A program made the position numbers and the translations under genes. Source: Actinomycetota bacterium (lineage in GTDB: Bacteria > Actinomycetota > UBA4738 > HRBIN12). From it: a stretch of 33,985 bases of DNA. Below the pieces are notes generated by a model. It saw only the letters and a list, made by a program, of their open reading frames with translations. It was not told the DNA's origin and did no database searches. Positions 8,151-16,583 of the stretch are shown in pieces. The DNA is taken from NCBI GenBank assembly GCA_005885325.1, contig VAYX01000016.1, forward strand, positions 1-33,985, read 5' to 3'. Each line of letters opens with the position of its first letter. The first letter of the stretch is position 1.

Positions 8151-8817
8151 GTTCCAGCAGATCCGGACGGTTGCGGCGGGTCTTCTCCTCGGCGGCCTCG
8201 CGTCGCCACCGCTCGACCTCGGCGTGGTTTCCCGAGAGCAGCACGTCCGGAACCGCCATCCCCCGGAACTCGCTCGGGCGGGTGTAGTGGGGGTGGTCCA
8301 GGTGACCGTCCTCGAACGACTCCCGCTCGAGCGACTCCTCCTTGCCCACGACGCCCGGGATCAGGCGGGTCACCGCCTCGAGCACGACGAGTGCCGGGAT
8401 CTCGCCTCCCGACAGCACGTAGTCGCCGATGGAGACCTCTTCGGCCGGGAGGCCCTCGACGACGCGTTCGTCGACGCCCTCGTACCGGCCGCTGATCAGC
8501 ACCAGCCGGGGCTCCTTCGCCAGGTCACGGACGAGGGCCTGGTCCAGCCGGCGCCCGGCAGGCGACAGCACGATCACGCGCTTGGTTCCCTCTCCCAGCG
8601 ATTCCACCGCGGCGAACACCGGCTCGGGCTTCAGCACCATGCCCGGTCCGCCGCCGTAGGGTTCGTCGTCCACCTGGCGATGCCTGTCGGTGGCGAAATC
8701 GCGGATGTCGTGGACCCTCACGTCGATGATGCCGGCCTCGATGGCCTTGCCCAGCAGGCTCTCGCGCAGCGGGCCCTCGACGATGGTGGGGAAGATGGTG
8801 AACACGTCGATCCGCAC
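8146..8817 (-). CDS. trmD: tRNA (guanine37-N1)-methyltransferase
   Basis: Methylates G37 next to the anticodon using S-adenosylmethionine, preventing frameshifts. The 223-residue protein has the SPOUT trefoil-knot motifs: VFTIFP at the start, VDDEPYGGGPGM, LISGRYEGVDERV, SIGDYVLSGGEIPALV and the C-terminal LDHPHYTRPSEFRGM, VPDVLLSGNH. The GTG at 8817 gives the standard N-terminus MRIDVFTIFP. An extended -10 ends six bases before it, suggesting a leaderless transcript. The neighbours rimM upstream and rplS downstream are the classical rpsP-rimM-trmD-rplS set. A 146-base gap separates it from rimM. Confidence 0.96.
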   Translation of the reverse strand: MRIDVFTIFPTIVEGPLRESLLGKAIEAGIIDVRVHDIRDFATDRHRQVDDEPYGGGPGMVLKPEPVFAAVESLGEGTKRVIVLSPAGRRLDQALVRDLAKEPRLVLISGRYEGVDERVVEGLPAEEVSIGDYVLSGGEIPALVVLEAVTRLIPGVVGKEESLERESFEDGHLDHPHYTRPSEFRGMAVPDVLLSGNHAEVERWRREAAEEKTRRNRPDLLER

Positions 8818-8823
8818 ACGCGC

Positions 8824-8832
8824 AGGCTAGCA
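8824..8832 (-). promoter_or_regulatory. Extended -10 promoter element before trmD
   Basis: The minus strand reads TGC-TAGCCT at 8832-8824, a TGn-TAnnnT match. Six bases separate it from the GTG at 8817, so a start seven bases after the hexamer would make the GTG the first transcribed codon. There is no room for a ribosome-binding site after such a start. No -35 is evident. Confidence 0.4.
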
Positions 8833-8840
8833 GCGCCCGA
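8826..8840. repeat. 15-base repeat, copy 1 (upstream of trmD)
   Basis: GCTAGCAGCGCCCGA occurs here and again at 16161-16175, in both cases on the same strand and just upstream of a minus-strand start codon (trmD and smc). It contains the extended -10 elements noted at both sites. Flanking bases differ. Confidence 0.5.
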
Positions 8841-8963
8841 TCAAGCGGCGGGGCGGGCATGGCAGGCGCGCGTTCGGCGACGTCTATGGCGATCGGCTGC
8901 GGATACCCCGCCGGCGCATCGAAACATCACGCGTCCCCGTTCGGTTCCCGCAACGGTCCCTCA

Positions 8964-9479
8964 TCAGCTGGCCTCCGGGACGGTGAGGCCGGGGACCTCG
9001 CGGACCACGATGCGCTTGCCCGCCGTGTCCACTGCGACGATCACGTCCTTCAGGGCCGGGATCAGCGTCTCGCGGTCATCCGATACCGCGCTCCACACAT
9101 CGTTCGCCGCCGTATGGATGACCTCTCGCACCGTTCCCAGCGATCGGCCCGACTCGGTGACGACCTCGCAGCCCACCAGCTGGTGATCCCACCAGGAGCC
9201 GTCGGGAAGCTCCGGGGAGGCTGACTCGGGCACCATGAGGACGCTTCGGGCCAGCCGTTCGGCCGCGGTCCGGTCGGGGACCTCGCGGAACTTCACCAGC
9301 AGGCCACTGCGATGGCGCCGCGCGGACTCGACGGTGAGCACCCGTCCGTCCTCCAGGTAGACCACCGCCCCGTCGGCGAATCGCCCTTCGACCTCCGACA
9401 GCACCAGGACGGAGAGCTCGCCCTTCAGGCCGTGGGGCCGGGTGATGCGGCCGACCACGACGGTCGGCTCGCGGTTCAT
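8964..9479 (-). CDS. rimM: Ribosome maturation factor RimM
   Basis: Binds S19 and assists 30S head assembly. The 171-residue protein starts with the family signature VVVGRITRPHGLKGEL, has the N-terminal barrel (about 1-95, including SGLLVKFREVPDRTAAERL) and a PRC-barrel C-terminal half (WWDHQLVGCEV, GTVREVIHTAANDVW, IPALKDVIVAVD). The ATG at 9479 overlaps the khpA stop as ATGA, so the two are translationally coupled. It belongs to the ffh-rpsP-khpA-rimM group. Confidence 0.95.
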   Translation of the reverse strand: MNREPTVVVGRITRPHGLKGELSVLVLSEVEGRFADGAVVYLEDGRVLTVESARRHRSGLLVKFREVPDRTAAERLARSVLMVPESASPELPDGSWWDHQLVGCEVVTESGRSLGTVREVIHTAANDVWSAVSDDRETLIPALKDVIVAVDTAGKRIVVREVPGLTVPEAS

Positions 9480-9712
9480 CCCGGGTCGACGATCTCGACC
9501 GCGGCGTGGACCCCTTCGCGGATGGCCGCCGCCTTCACCACCTGGCGAATGGCTCGGGCCGTTCGTCCGCCCTTGCCGATGACCTTGCCCATGTCCTCGG
9601 GATCCACGGTGAGCTGGAGGAGGATCCCGCGATCGTCGTGAACCTCGTTCACCTCGACCGCGTCGGGGTTCTCGACGAGCTCCCTCGCGATGTACTCGAG
9701 GAGCTCCTTCAC
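9476..9712 (-). CDS. khpA: KH-domain RNA-binding protein KhpA
   Basis: A small RNA-binding protein of 78 residues, the YlqC/KhpA family, which in Gram-positive bacteria pairs with KhpB and affects cell division and RNA fate. The single KH domain carries the GxxG loop in [16 protein letters not shown], and the N-terminus [16 protein letters not shown] is typical. The start is the GTG at 9712, which overlaps the rpsP stop as GTGA; a longer frame upstream overlaps rpsP and is not coding. Its position between rpsP and rimM is conserved. The gene symbol follows family usage. Confidence 0.92.
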   Translation of the reverse strand: MKELLEYIARELVENPDAVEVNEVHDDRGILLQLTVDPEDMGKVIGKGGRTARAIRQVVKAAAIREGVHAAVEIVDPG

Positions 9713-9993
9713 GAAGCCGCCTTGCTCTCCTTCTTCTCCGACTGGAACTTCTCCCAGATGCCCGCCTTGGTCAGCAGCACCTGGACCGCTTGGCTCGGCT
9801 GCGCGCCCTTTCGGAGCCACTCCATGGCCCGGGCCTCGTCGATGTCGATCAGCGACGGATCCTCGAGCGGGTGGTACTTCCCGATGTTCTCGATGAACCG
9901 GCCATCGCGCGGGCTCCGCTGGTCGGCCACCACCACCCGAAAGAAGGGACGCTTCTTGGCCCCCATCCGCCGCAACCTGATCCTCGTCGTCAT
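9709..9993 (-). CDS. rpsP: 30S ribosomal protein S16
   Basis: Early-binding small-subunit protein. The 94-residue sequence has the S16 signatures: the start [20 protein letters not shown], then [12 protein letters not shown], and [19 protein letters not shown]. The Lys/Ser-rich tail is usual. The ATG at 9993 lies 12 bases after the ffh stop, and the end overlaps khpA, so it is read in the same transcript as ffh and rimM. Confidence 0.96.
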   Translation of the reverse strand: MTTRIRLRRMGAKKRPFFRVVVADQRSPRDGRFIENIGKYHPLEDPSLIDIDEARAMEWLRKGAQPSQAVQVLLTKAGIWEKFQSEKKESKAAS

Positions 9994-10005
9994 CCCGTTC
10001 CTTCT

Positions 10006-11343
10006 CTACGAGATCCCCGGCAGGCCCGGGATCTTCAGACCCCGCTTGCCCCCGAGCATCGTCCGCATCATCTTCCGGGCCCCGTCGAACTCCTTCAGCA
10101 GGGAGTTCACGTCGGCCGTGGTGGTCCCGGAGCCGCGGGCGATCCTCAGGCGCCGGGACCCACCGATGATAGCGGGGTTGCGGCGCTCCTCGGGGGTCAT
10201 GGAGCAGATGACGGCCTCCGCCCGGGCCATCTGGCGCTCGTCCACCTGGCCGGCCAGGTCCTTCAGCGCGTCCTTGCCCCCGGGGATCCCGGGAAGCATG
10301 GCCAGCAGATCCTGGAGCGGCCCGAGCTTTCGCATCTCGCGCATCTGCACCAGGAAGTCCTCCAACGTGAACTGGGCCGTGGCCATCTTCTCCGCGGCCT
10401 CCTTGGCCTTGTCGGCGTCGAGGTTCTCCTGGGCCCGGTCGATGAGCGTGAGCACGTCGCCCATCCCCAGGATCCTGGAGGCCATGCGGTCCGGATAGAA
10501 CGGCTCGAGGTCGGCGGGGCGCTCCCCCGTCCCGGCGAAGAAGACCGGGCGTCCGGTGACGGCGGTGATCGAGAGCGCCGCCCCGCCCCGAGCATCGCCG
10601 TCGAGCTTGGTGAGGATGAACCCGGTCGTGTCGACCTCGCGCATGAACGCGCGGGCCTGGACCACGGCGTCCTGGCCGGTCATGGCGTCGGAGGCCATCA
10701 GCACGTGATGGGGCTTGATCGCGTCCTTCACCCGCCGGGCCTCCTTCATCATCTCCTCGTCCACGTGAAGCCGGCCCGCCGTGTCGACGATGACCACGTC
10801 GAGCCCCTCCCGCTCGGCCTGCTTCAGGCCCGCCTTGGCCACCTTGACGGGATCCGCGCCGTCGGAGGCCACCGGGACGCCGACCTCTGCCCCCAAGGTG
10901 AACAGCTGCTCGACGGCCGCGGGCCGCTGGAGGTCCGCGGCGACGAGCAGCGGGTGCTTGCCCTTCTCCTTCAGCATCCGGGCGAGCTTGGCGGAGGCCG
11001 TGGTCTTGCCCGAGCCCTGAACCCCGGCCATCATCACCACCGCGGGCTTGGCCGAGGGAAGGGTGAACGCGGATTGCGTCCCTCCCATCGTTGCCTGGAG
11101 CTCCTCCCGCACCACCTTGATGACCTGCTGTGCTGGGGTCAGGCTCTTCATCACCTCTTCGGAGAGCGCTCGCTTCCTGACCCTTGCCAGGAGCTCGTCG
11201 GCCACCTCGACCGACACGTCCGCGTCCAGCAGGGCGGTCCGCATGTCGGCCAGCGCGTTGTCCACCTGCTTGGGATGCAGCTTGCCCCGCGACCGAAGCT
11301 TCTTGAAGATCCCGTCCAGCTGTTGTGTCAGCGTGTCGAACAC
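10006..11343 (-). CDS. ffh: Signal recognition particle protein Ffh
   Basis: The GTPase of the signal recognition particle, which binds 4.5S RNA and signal sequences and delivers ribosomes to FtsY. The protein is 445 residues. The N domain covers about 1-95. The G domain has Walker A GVQGSGKTT (107-115), the insertion-box DLQRPAAVEQL, G3 VDTAGRLH and G4 TKLDGDARGG. The M domain is Met-rich with the RNA-binding SGTTTADVNSLLKEF segment and the short tail usual in Actinomycetota. The GTG at 11343 lies directly after the stop of the response regulator. Its receptor FtsY is encoded just upstream. Confidence 0.96.
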   Translation of the reverse strand: MFDTLTQQLDGIFKKLRSRGKLHPKQVDNALADMRTALLDADVSVEVADELLARVRKRALSEEVMKSLTPAQQVIKVVREELQATMGGTQSAFTLPSAKPAVVMMAGVQGSGKTTASAKLARMLKEKGKHPLLVAADLQRPAAVEQLFTLGAEVGVPVASDGADPVKVAKAGLKQAEREGLDVVIVDTAGRLHVDEEMMKEARRVKDAIKPHHVLMASDAMTGQDAVVQARAFMREVDTTGFILTKLDGDARGGAALSITAVTGRPVFFAGTGERPADLEPFYPDRMASRILGMGDVLTLIDRAQENLDADKAKEAAEKMATAQFTLEDFLVQMREMRKLGPLQDLLAMLPGIPGGKDALKDLAGQVDERQMARAEAVICSMTPEERRNPAIIGGSRRLRIARGSGTTTADVNSLLKEFDGARKMMRTMLGGKRGLKIPGLPGIS

Positions 11344-11739
11344 CTAGCCGCTCCCCTCCGTGGGGGCCAACACCTTCTCCACCGTCCGAAGGAGCGCCAG
11401 CGGGCTGAACGGTTTGGTGAAGTACTCGTCGGCGCCGAGCGAGAGGACGTATTCACGGCCTTCCTCGCCCACCGCGGTCACGATGATCACGCGGACGTCC
11501 GCCGTCTCGGGCGCCGACTTCAGCTCCTTCAGTACCTCCGCGCCGCTCGGGCCGGGGATGTTGAGGTCCAGGAACATGAGGTCCGGTGGCCGGTCCCGGG
11601 CCATGGCCAGGGCGGCCTGCCCGTCACTCGCCTCACGGATGTCGAACCCCTCGTGCTCCAGGACCATCCGCATCGCTTCCCGCATCGTCGGATGGTCCTC
11701 CACGATGAGGATGTCCGCCTTCGCCACGCCCTCAGCCAC
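11344..11739 (-). CDS. Stand-alone receiver-domain response regulator
   Basis: A protein of about 131 residues that consists of one receiver (REC) domain and nothing else, comparable to CheY or Spo0F. It shows the acidic pocket (ILIVEDHPTM), the phospho-acceptor Asp in LMFLDLNIPGPSG, the switch Thr in VIIVTAVGEEG and the conserved Lys in YFTKPFSPLAL. No output domain follows. I chose the GTG at 11739, three bases from the ftsY stop and preceded by a G-rich stretch; a TTG at 11751 in the same frame would add four residues. It is packed between ftsY and ffh, so it is probably read with the SRP genes. No histidine kinase is in the window, so its partner and output are unknown. Confidence 0.9.
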   Translation of the reverse strand: MAEGVAKADILIVEDHPTMREAMRMVLEHEGFDIREASDGQAALAMARDRPPDLMFLDLNIPGPSGAEVLKELKSAPETADVRVIIVTAVGEEGREYVLSLGADEYFTKPFSPLALLRTVEKVLAPTEGSG

Positions 11740-11740
11740 G

Positions 11741-12745
11741 TCAGCCCCCAAGGATCCGTTCGGCGAAGGCCCGGGAGTCGAACGCCTGGAGATCGTCGAT
11801 CCGCTCGCCCGTCCCCACCAGCTTGACCGGGACCCCCAACCCCTCGCGAACAGCGAGCACGATACCGCCCTTCGCCGTCCCGTCGAGCTTCGCCAGGGCC
11901 ACGCCGGTCACGTCCACCGCGCTGGCGAAGGCTTCGGCCTGTGCGATGCCGTTCTGTCCGGTAGTCGCGTCCAGGACCAGCAGCACCTCGTCCACGGTTC
12001 CGGCGGCCTTCTCCAGCACGCGTTTGACCTTCTGGAGCTCGTCCATCAGTGGCGTGCGGGTGTGCAGCCGTCCCGCCGTGTCCACGAGCAGGACGTCGAC
12101 GTCGCGGGCCCGAGCGGACTCCACGGCGTCGAAGGCAACCGCGCCGGGGTCGGCCCCCCGCTGCTGCGCGATCAACTGAACGTTCGCTCGTCTGGCCCAG
12201 GCATCGAGTTGCTCGGCGGCGGCTGCCCGGAACGTGTCGGTGTTCGCCACGCTCACCTTGCGGCCCTCCCGGGCCAGGCGGGCGGCGAGCTTGCCGATGG
12301 TCGTGGTCTTCCCGGCGCCGTTGACCCCGACGACGAGGACCACCCCCAGGCGACCCGAGGGAAGGCGGAGGGCCCCGTCCTCCCCCAGGAGGCCCACGAT
12401 CTCCTCCCGAAGCAGGTCCTCGGGGTCGGCGCCCACCTCGTAGCGGTCACGGATGTCCCGCACCATCCGAGAGGCCGCAGCCGGGCCGACGTCGGCCTTC
12501 AGCAGGAGGTCCTCGAGCCGGTTCCACTCGTCCCCGCCGGGCGTCCCACCGGTCAGGAGGGCTCGGGCCCTCGCCCCCAGGCCGTCGCTCCGGCGGCGAG
12601 CCGGCGACGGCGCCTCCGCCGCCGGCATCGATGACGGTGGAGCTGCGGCCGGGGCACGGCCGCGTCGCGACACGGCCGTGACGATGCCCGCGACGACGAT
12701 CGCGACGACGGCGACGATGAACAGGCCGACGATCAGGACGTCCAC
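11741..12745 (-). CDS. ftsY: Signal recognition particle receptor FtsY
   Basis: GTPase that docks SRP-ribosome complexes at the membrane. The 334-residue protein begins with one hydrophobic segment (about 3-25), followed by a Pro/Ala linker and then the NG domain. The G motifs are Walker A GVNGAGKTTT (140-149), DTFRAAAAEQL, VDTAGRLHT, TKLDGTAKGG (as AKLDGTAKGG) and the closing GTGERIDDLQAF. The N-terminal membrane helix is typical of actinobacterial FtsY, unlike the amphipathic anchor of E. coli. The GTG at 12745 lies 11 bases after the smc stop, so it is probably in the smc transcript. Confidence 0.95.
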   Translation of the reverse strand: MDVLIVGLFIVAVVAIVVAGIVTAVSRRGRAPAAAPPSSMPAAEAPSPARRRSDGLGARARALLTGGTPGGDEWNRLEDLLLKADVGPAAASRMVRDIRDRYEVGADPEDLLREEIVGLLGEDGALRLPSGRLGVVLVVGVNGAGKTTTIGKLAARLAREGRKVSVANTDTFRAAAAEQLDAWARRANVQLIAQQRGADPGAVAFDAVESARARDVDVLLVDTAGRLHTRTPLMDELQKVKRVLEKAAGTVDEVLLVLDATTGQNGIAQAEAFASAVDVTGVALAKLDGTAKGGIVLAVREGLGVPVKLVGTGERIDDLQAFDSRAFAERILGG

Positions 12746-12756
12746 GGGGATACAGG

Positions 12757-15700
12757 CTACTCGGTGGCCGCGTCCGGACCGTGCAACACGGCGACAGCAT
12801 CGCCGGGTTCGGCCGTAGGCCCTTCGCCCGGCATCTCCAGGCGCTGCCCCACCACCCTCGAGGTCCCCTCCTTGCTCATCGAGACCCCGTACATCATCTG
12901 CGCGACCTCCATCGTCCGCTTCTGGTGCGTCACGATCAGCACCTGGGAGTCGTCGACGAATCCCCTGATCAGCTGGAGGAACCGGTGCAGGTTCACGTCG
13001 TCGAGAGCCGGCTCGACCTCGTCCATCAGGTAGAACGGGCTCGGCCTGGCCTTGAAGATGGCGAACAGGAAGGCGAGCGCGGTGAGCGCCCGCTCACCGC
13101 CGGACAGGAGCGAGATGCGCTTCACCCGCTTACGGCCCGGGCGAGCCTCGATCTCGATCCCGGTGGCCAGGATGTCCTCCGGCTCGGTGGCCACGAGCCG
13201 TCCCTCTCCTCCGGGGAAGAGCTCCTGGAACAACGCCTCGAAGGAGGACGCCACGTCACGGTAGGCGGCGGCAAACGTGGTGGCGATCTCCTCGTCGATC
13301 CGGGCGACGACCTGCATCAGGTCTCGCCGGGCCTTCCGGACGTCGTCGAGCTCCCTGGCCATGAAGTCGTGACGCTCCGAAAGGGCCTCGAACTCCCCGC
13401 CGGCGAGCAGGTTCACCCGGCCCAGGAGGGCCAGCCGGCGCTGCACGAGCTCGGCGCGCCGCTCGATGGACTGGGCCGACTCGTCCGTTCCCAAGCTCGC
13501 GACCGCCTGCTCCGGTTCCGCCTGGTGCCCCTCCCGTAGCAACCGCTCCGCGTCGCGGACCCTGCGCTCCAGATCGCCGCGAACCCGGTCCTCTTCCTCG
13601 TACTCCTCTCGGAGCCGTTCCAGCTCCTGGGAAGCCTCCCGCCAGGCTCGGTTGACCCCGGCTTCGCCTTCGGTCGCCTCGCGCTCGGCCTCGGCTGCCT
13701 CGTCCCGCCGAGCCCCAGCCGATTCCATTGCGGCCTCGGCGGCGACGAGGCGTTGGTCGGCGTGGCCCCGTTCGATGCCCGCGGCGTCGAGCGCCGCCGA
13801 AAGCGCGTCCGGGTCCTGCGCTGCGAGCGTCGCGCGCTCGGCGCGAACCGAGGTCAGCCGAGCGGAGATCCCGGCCCGGTCTCGCCGCAGGGTCTCCACC
13901 GCGACCCGGTGCTGGATCGGCGGCTCCGGGGCCCTCGGGAGGTTCGGCAGCACATGGGTGGCAGGCTCGGCCGCGGACAGCCGGTCTCGCCAGGCCGCGG
14001 CCGCGTCCTCCACCCCGGCCAGGCGTTGGCCCTGGCTCTCCTCCTCCCGGGCCAGCGCGTTCGCCTCGGTCTCCAGACGAGCCATGGCCTCGGCGGCGCG
14101 CGTGATCTCGGCGTCGGACTGCTCGAGCCGGGCGGCGAGCCGCTCGAACTCCGCCGCCGCCTGTCCCAGCCGGTGGCGCGCGGGCCGGGCCGCCGACAGG
14201 GTCCGCGCCAGGTCGTGTTCGACCCTTGCCAGCTCGCGCGCGATCTCGTCCCCCCGGGACGTTGATGCGGCGGTTCGGATGAACGCCGGACCGATCAGCA
14301 CACCGTCGGCGGTGACGAACGCGCATTTGGGATGGGTTTGGTGCTTCGCCACGGCCTCCTCGAGCGAGTCCGCGATGTAGATGTCCTTCAGGACCGTCGA
14401 AACGAGCCCGCGAGCGGCGGGATCGGCCGACACGATCGAGAGCAGGGTGCGTTCCTCGGGCAGCACGAAGGACGCGGGGCCTCCGCCGGCGACGGCGAGC
14501 GTCGCGCCCTCGCCGTTCGGAGCCTCCTCGATCGCGACGTCCATGTCCGCGTAGACGACCGCGTCGGCGAAGGGGCCGAGGCCCGCGACGAGCGCGCGCT
14601 CCCAGCCATCCTCGACCTCGACCAGTCTGCCCAGCAGCCCCACGGCCCGGTTGGCACGCGACGCGAGGAACCGGGACCCGGGGGTCTCCTCCAGGTCGGC
14701 CTTCCGCGCCTCCAGCAGCTCCCGCCGCGCGAGGAACCGCCGCTCGGCCTCTTCGAGCTCCGCCACCCGCCGGGCGAGCTCCGTCCGTTCCCCATCCAGC
14801 GCTGCTTTGCGTTCGGAGACCGGCGCGCTCTCCCCGTCGAGCCGCTCGATCTCCTCGCCCAGCCGGGCCCGCTCGGCTTCCACCGCCGCGCGTCGTTCGC
14901 GTACCTGCCCCAGGTGCTCCTCCAGGCGCGCCCGCTCGCGTTCGTGCGAGGCCAGCGAGGCTCTGAGCGTCTCCATCTCCGCCCGGTGGGCCGCGGCTTC
15001 CTCGGAGATCCGGCGGCGCTCCTCCTCCACGAGCCGCCGCGTCTCGATGGCCTCGCGGAATCCCCGCTCCGCCTCGTCGAGCTCGCGCTCGCGCTGCTCG
15101 AGCTCCACGGCCACCTCACCCAACCGCGCCTCCATGCGGGCCGAGTCCTCGTCCATCGCCGTCAGGCGGGCGTGCCGCGAGGCTTCGGCGGCCAGCTGCG
15201 TGCGCGCCATGGACTCGGCTTCCACGGCCGTGCGAAGCGCGCGCTCAGCGGAGGATTTCTCCTCCTGGGTCTGCCGGAGCACGGCCTCGGCCTCCTGGAG
15301 CGCCCACACCGCCCTGGCCCGCGCGTCCGCCGCGCTCGCCACGTCCTGGTCGAGCGAGTCCAGCAGCTCTCGAGCCCCCTTCCGCCGCTCGAGACCCTCG
15401 TCCCACCCTCCGGTTCGCCGATCACGCTCCGCCAGGAGGTCCCGCAGCCGTGCCGCAGCGAGCTTCACGGCCACCGCGTCCGCTTCGGCCGTCAGCTCCT
15501 CATGGCGGTGCGCCATCTCGGCCTGCTGCTTCAGCGGCTTCAGCTGGCGCCGGAGCTCGGCCAGGACGTCGGACAGCCGGACCAGGTCCTGCTCCAGGCC
15601 GGCCAGCTTGCGCTCGGCGCGCTCGCGCCGCCGCCGGTGCTTGGCGATGCCCGCGGCCTCCTCGATGTACTGACGGCGCTCCTCCGGCCGGACCGTGAGC

Positions 15701-16146
15701 ACCTCCTCGAGCTGCCCCTGGCTGACGATGGTGTGCAGCGCGCGCCCGATGCCGCTCTCCGACAGCAGCTCCTGCACGTCGAGGAGCCGGCACACCCGCC
15801 CCCCGATCCGGTACTCGCTGTCGCCGCTCCTGAAGATCGTCCGGCTGACCTCGATCTCGCTCATCGGAACGGGGATCAGGCCGGCCGAGTTGTCGATCAC
15901 GAGCTTGACCTCGGCCATCCCGAGCGCCGGACGCTGCGGGCTCCCTGCGAAGATGACGTCCGCCATCTGATTGCCCCGCAAGGCTCTTGGGCCCTGCTCT
16001 CCCAGCACCCAGCTGATGGCGTCGACCAGGTTGGACTTGCCCGACCCGTTTGGGCCCACGATGACGCTGATCCCCGGGGCGAACTCGAGGATCGTCTTGT
16101 CGGCGAAGGACTTGAAGCCTCGGATCTGGAGGGAGCGAAGGAACAT
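12757..16146 (-). CDS. smc: Chromosome segregation protein SMC
   Basis: ATP-driven condensin that compacts and separates chromosomes with ScpA and ScpB. The protein is 1129 residues, slightly short of the usual 1150-1200. The N-terminal head has MFLRSLQIRGFKSFADKT and Walker A GPNGSGKS (31-38). Two long coiled coils rich in Glu, Arg and Ala flank a hinge at roughly 480-640 with the typical GSRFLASRANRAVGLL and FVTADGVLIGPAF segments. The C-terminal head has the signature LLSGGERALTALAFLFAIF and Walker B PFYLMDEVEPALDD. The ATG at 16146 is the family start, and an extended -10 lies 12 bases upstream. It heads the ftsY-ffh-rpsP group, and acyP lies 63 bases upstream. Confidence 0.96.
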   Translation of the reverse strand: MFLRSLQIRGFKSFADKTILEFAPGISVIVGPNGSGKSNLVDAISWVLGEQGPRALRGNQMADVIFAGSPQRPALGMAEVKLVIDNSAGLIPVPMSEIEVSRTIFRSGDSEYRIGGRVCRLLDVQELLSESGIGRALHTIVSQGQLEEVLTVRPEERRQYIEEAAGIAKHRRRRERAERKLAGLEQDLVRLSDVLAELRRQLKPLKQQAEMAHRHEELTAEADAVAVKLAAARLRDLLAERDRRTGGWDEGLERRKGARELLDSLDQDVASAADARARAVWALQEAEAVLRQTQEEKSSAERALRTAVEAESMARTQLAAEASRHARLTAMDEDSARMEARLGEVAVELEQRERELDEAERGFREAIETRRLVEEERRRISEEAAAHRAEMETLRASLASHERERARLEEHLGQVRERRAAVEAERARLGEEIERLDGESAPVSERKAALDGERTELARRVAELEEAERRFLARRELLEARKADLEETPGSRFLASRANRAVGLLGRLVEVEDGWERALVAGLGPFADAVVYADMDVAIEEAPNGEGATLAVAGGGPASFVLPEERTLLSIVSADPAARGLVSTVLKDIYIADSLEEAVAKHQTHPKCAFVTADGVLIGPAFIRTAASTSRGDEIARELARVEHDLARTLSAARPARHRLGQAAAEFERLAARLEQSDAEITRAAEAMARLETEANALAREEESQGQRLAGVEDAAAAWRDRLSAAEPATHVLPNLPRAPEPPIQHRVAVETLRRDRAGISARLTSVRAERATLAAQDPDALSAALDAAGIERGHADQRLVAAEAAMESAGARRDEAAEAEREATEGEAGVNRAWREASQELERLREEYEEEDRVRGDLERRVRDAERLLREGHQAEPEQAVASLGTDESAQSIERRAELVQRRLALLGRVNLLAGGEFEALSERHDFMARELDDVRKARRDLMQVVARIDEEIATTFAAAYRDVASSFEALFQELFPGGEGRLVATEPEDILATGIEIEARPGRKRVKRISLLSGGERALTALAFLFAIFKARPSPFYLMDEVEPALDDVNLHRFLQLIRGFVDDSQVLIVTHQKRTMEVAQMMYGVSMSKEGTSRVVGQRLEMPGEGPTAEPGDAVAVLHGPDAATE

Positions 16147-16158
16147 GTCTGGAGGCCG

Positions 16159-16167
16159 ATGCTAGCA
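16159..16167 (-). promoter_or_regulatory. Extended -10 promoter element before smc
   Basis: The minus strand reads TGC-TAGCAT at 16167-16159, again TGn-TAnnnT. The hexamer ends 12 bases before the smc ATG, identical to the rplS arrangement, implying a leader of about five bases. It lies within the 63-base acyP-smc gap. No convincing -35 was seen. Confidence 0.4.
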
Positions 16168-16175
16168 GCGCCCGA
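16161..16175. repeat. 15-base repeat, copy 2 (upstream of smc)
   Basis: Second exact copy of GCTAGCAGCGCCCGA, the first being at 8826-8840. Both copies lie immediately upstream of a minus-strand gene start. Confidence 0.5.
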
Positions 16176-16209
16176 GCGGTCGTTTCCCCGGTTTGACCAG
16201 GAACTTCAG

Positions 16210-16479
16210 TCAGCCGGTGATCCGGAAATCTCGGTCCCCCCGAACCTCTTCGGGAAGGACGTCGACCCGCTCCACGCGGGCGTGGTCCGGTCCCACCCCG
16301 CACCACGCCACCAACGCGTCCACGTCGTCGTCGATCCCTTCGAAGGCCGCCTCCACCCCCCCGTTCGGGAGATTGCGGACGAAGCCGCCGAGCCCGCGCT
16401 GTCGGGCCAACGTGGCGCACGTCGAGCGGAAGAAGACCCCCTGGACTCGGCCCTCGACCACCACGCGAACCCGCTTCAC
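16210..16479 (-). CDS. acyP: Acylphosphatase
   Basis: A small enzyme that hydrolyses the carboxyl-phosphate bond of acyl phosphates. The 89-residue protein has the normal length. R18 in GRVQGVFFRST binds the phosphate, and N36 in GGFVRNLPNGGVE orients the attacking water; both are present. The start is the GTG at 16479; the frame stays open further upstream but adds unconserved sequence. Its place between mutM and smc is shared with Mycobacterium. It is transcribed away from the pncA gene that begins 104 bases to its right. The biological substrate is generally uncertain for this family. Confidence 0.93.
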   Translation of the reverse strand: MKRVRVVVEGRVQGVFFRSTCATLARQRGLGGFVRNLPNGGVEAAFEGIDDDVDALVAWCGVGPDHARVERVDVLPEEVRGDRDFRITG

Positions 16480-16554
16480 TGCGGGATTCTTACCGGATCG
16501 GGCCGACGCCAACCCCAGGCGGCAACCAGGGCACGCTGAGACGACGGCCGTCCC

Positions 16555-16560
16555 TACAAT
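16555..16560 (+). promoter_or_regulatory. Putative -10 box for the pncA gene
   Basis: TACAAT at 16555-16560 on the plus strand matches the TAnnnT -10 pattern in the divergent acyP-pncA gap. A start near 16567 would give a leader of about 17 bases containing GGAGG at 16568-16572 before the GTG at 16584. No -35 is apparent, so support is moderate at best. Confidence 0.35.
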
Positions 16561-16583
16561 CCTCCTCGGAGGCAAAGCAAACA

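Noticed and set aside
8818-8963. The trmD-rimM gap as a possible small gene or RNA.
   Set aside because: No reading frame with a ribosome-binding site and no clear stem structure beyond the promoter-like element; nothing else supported.
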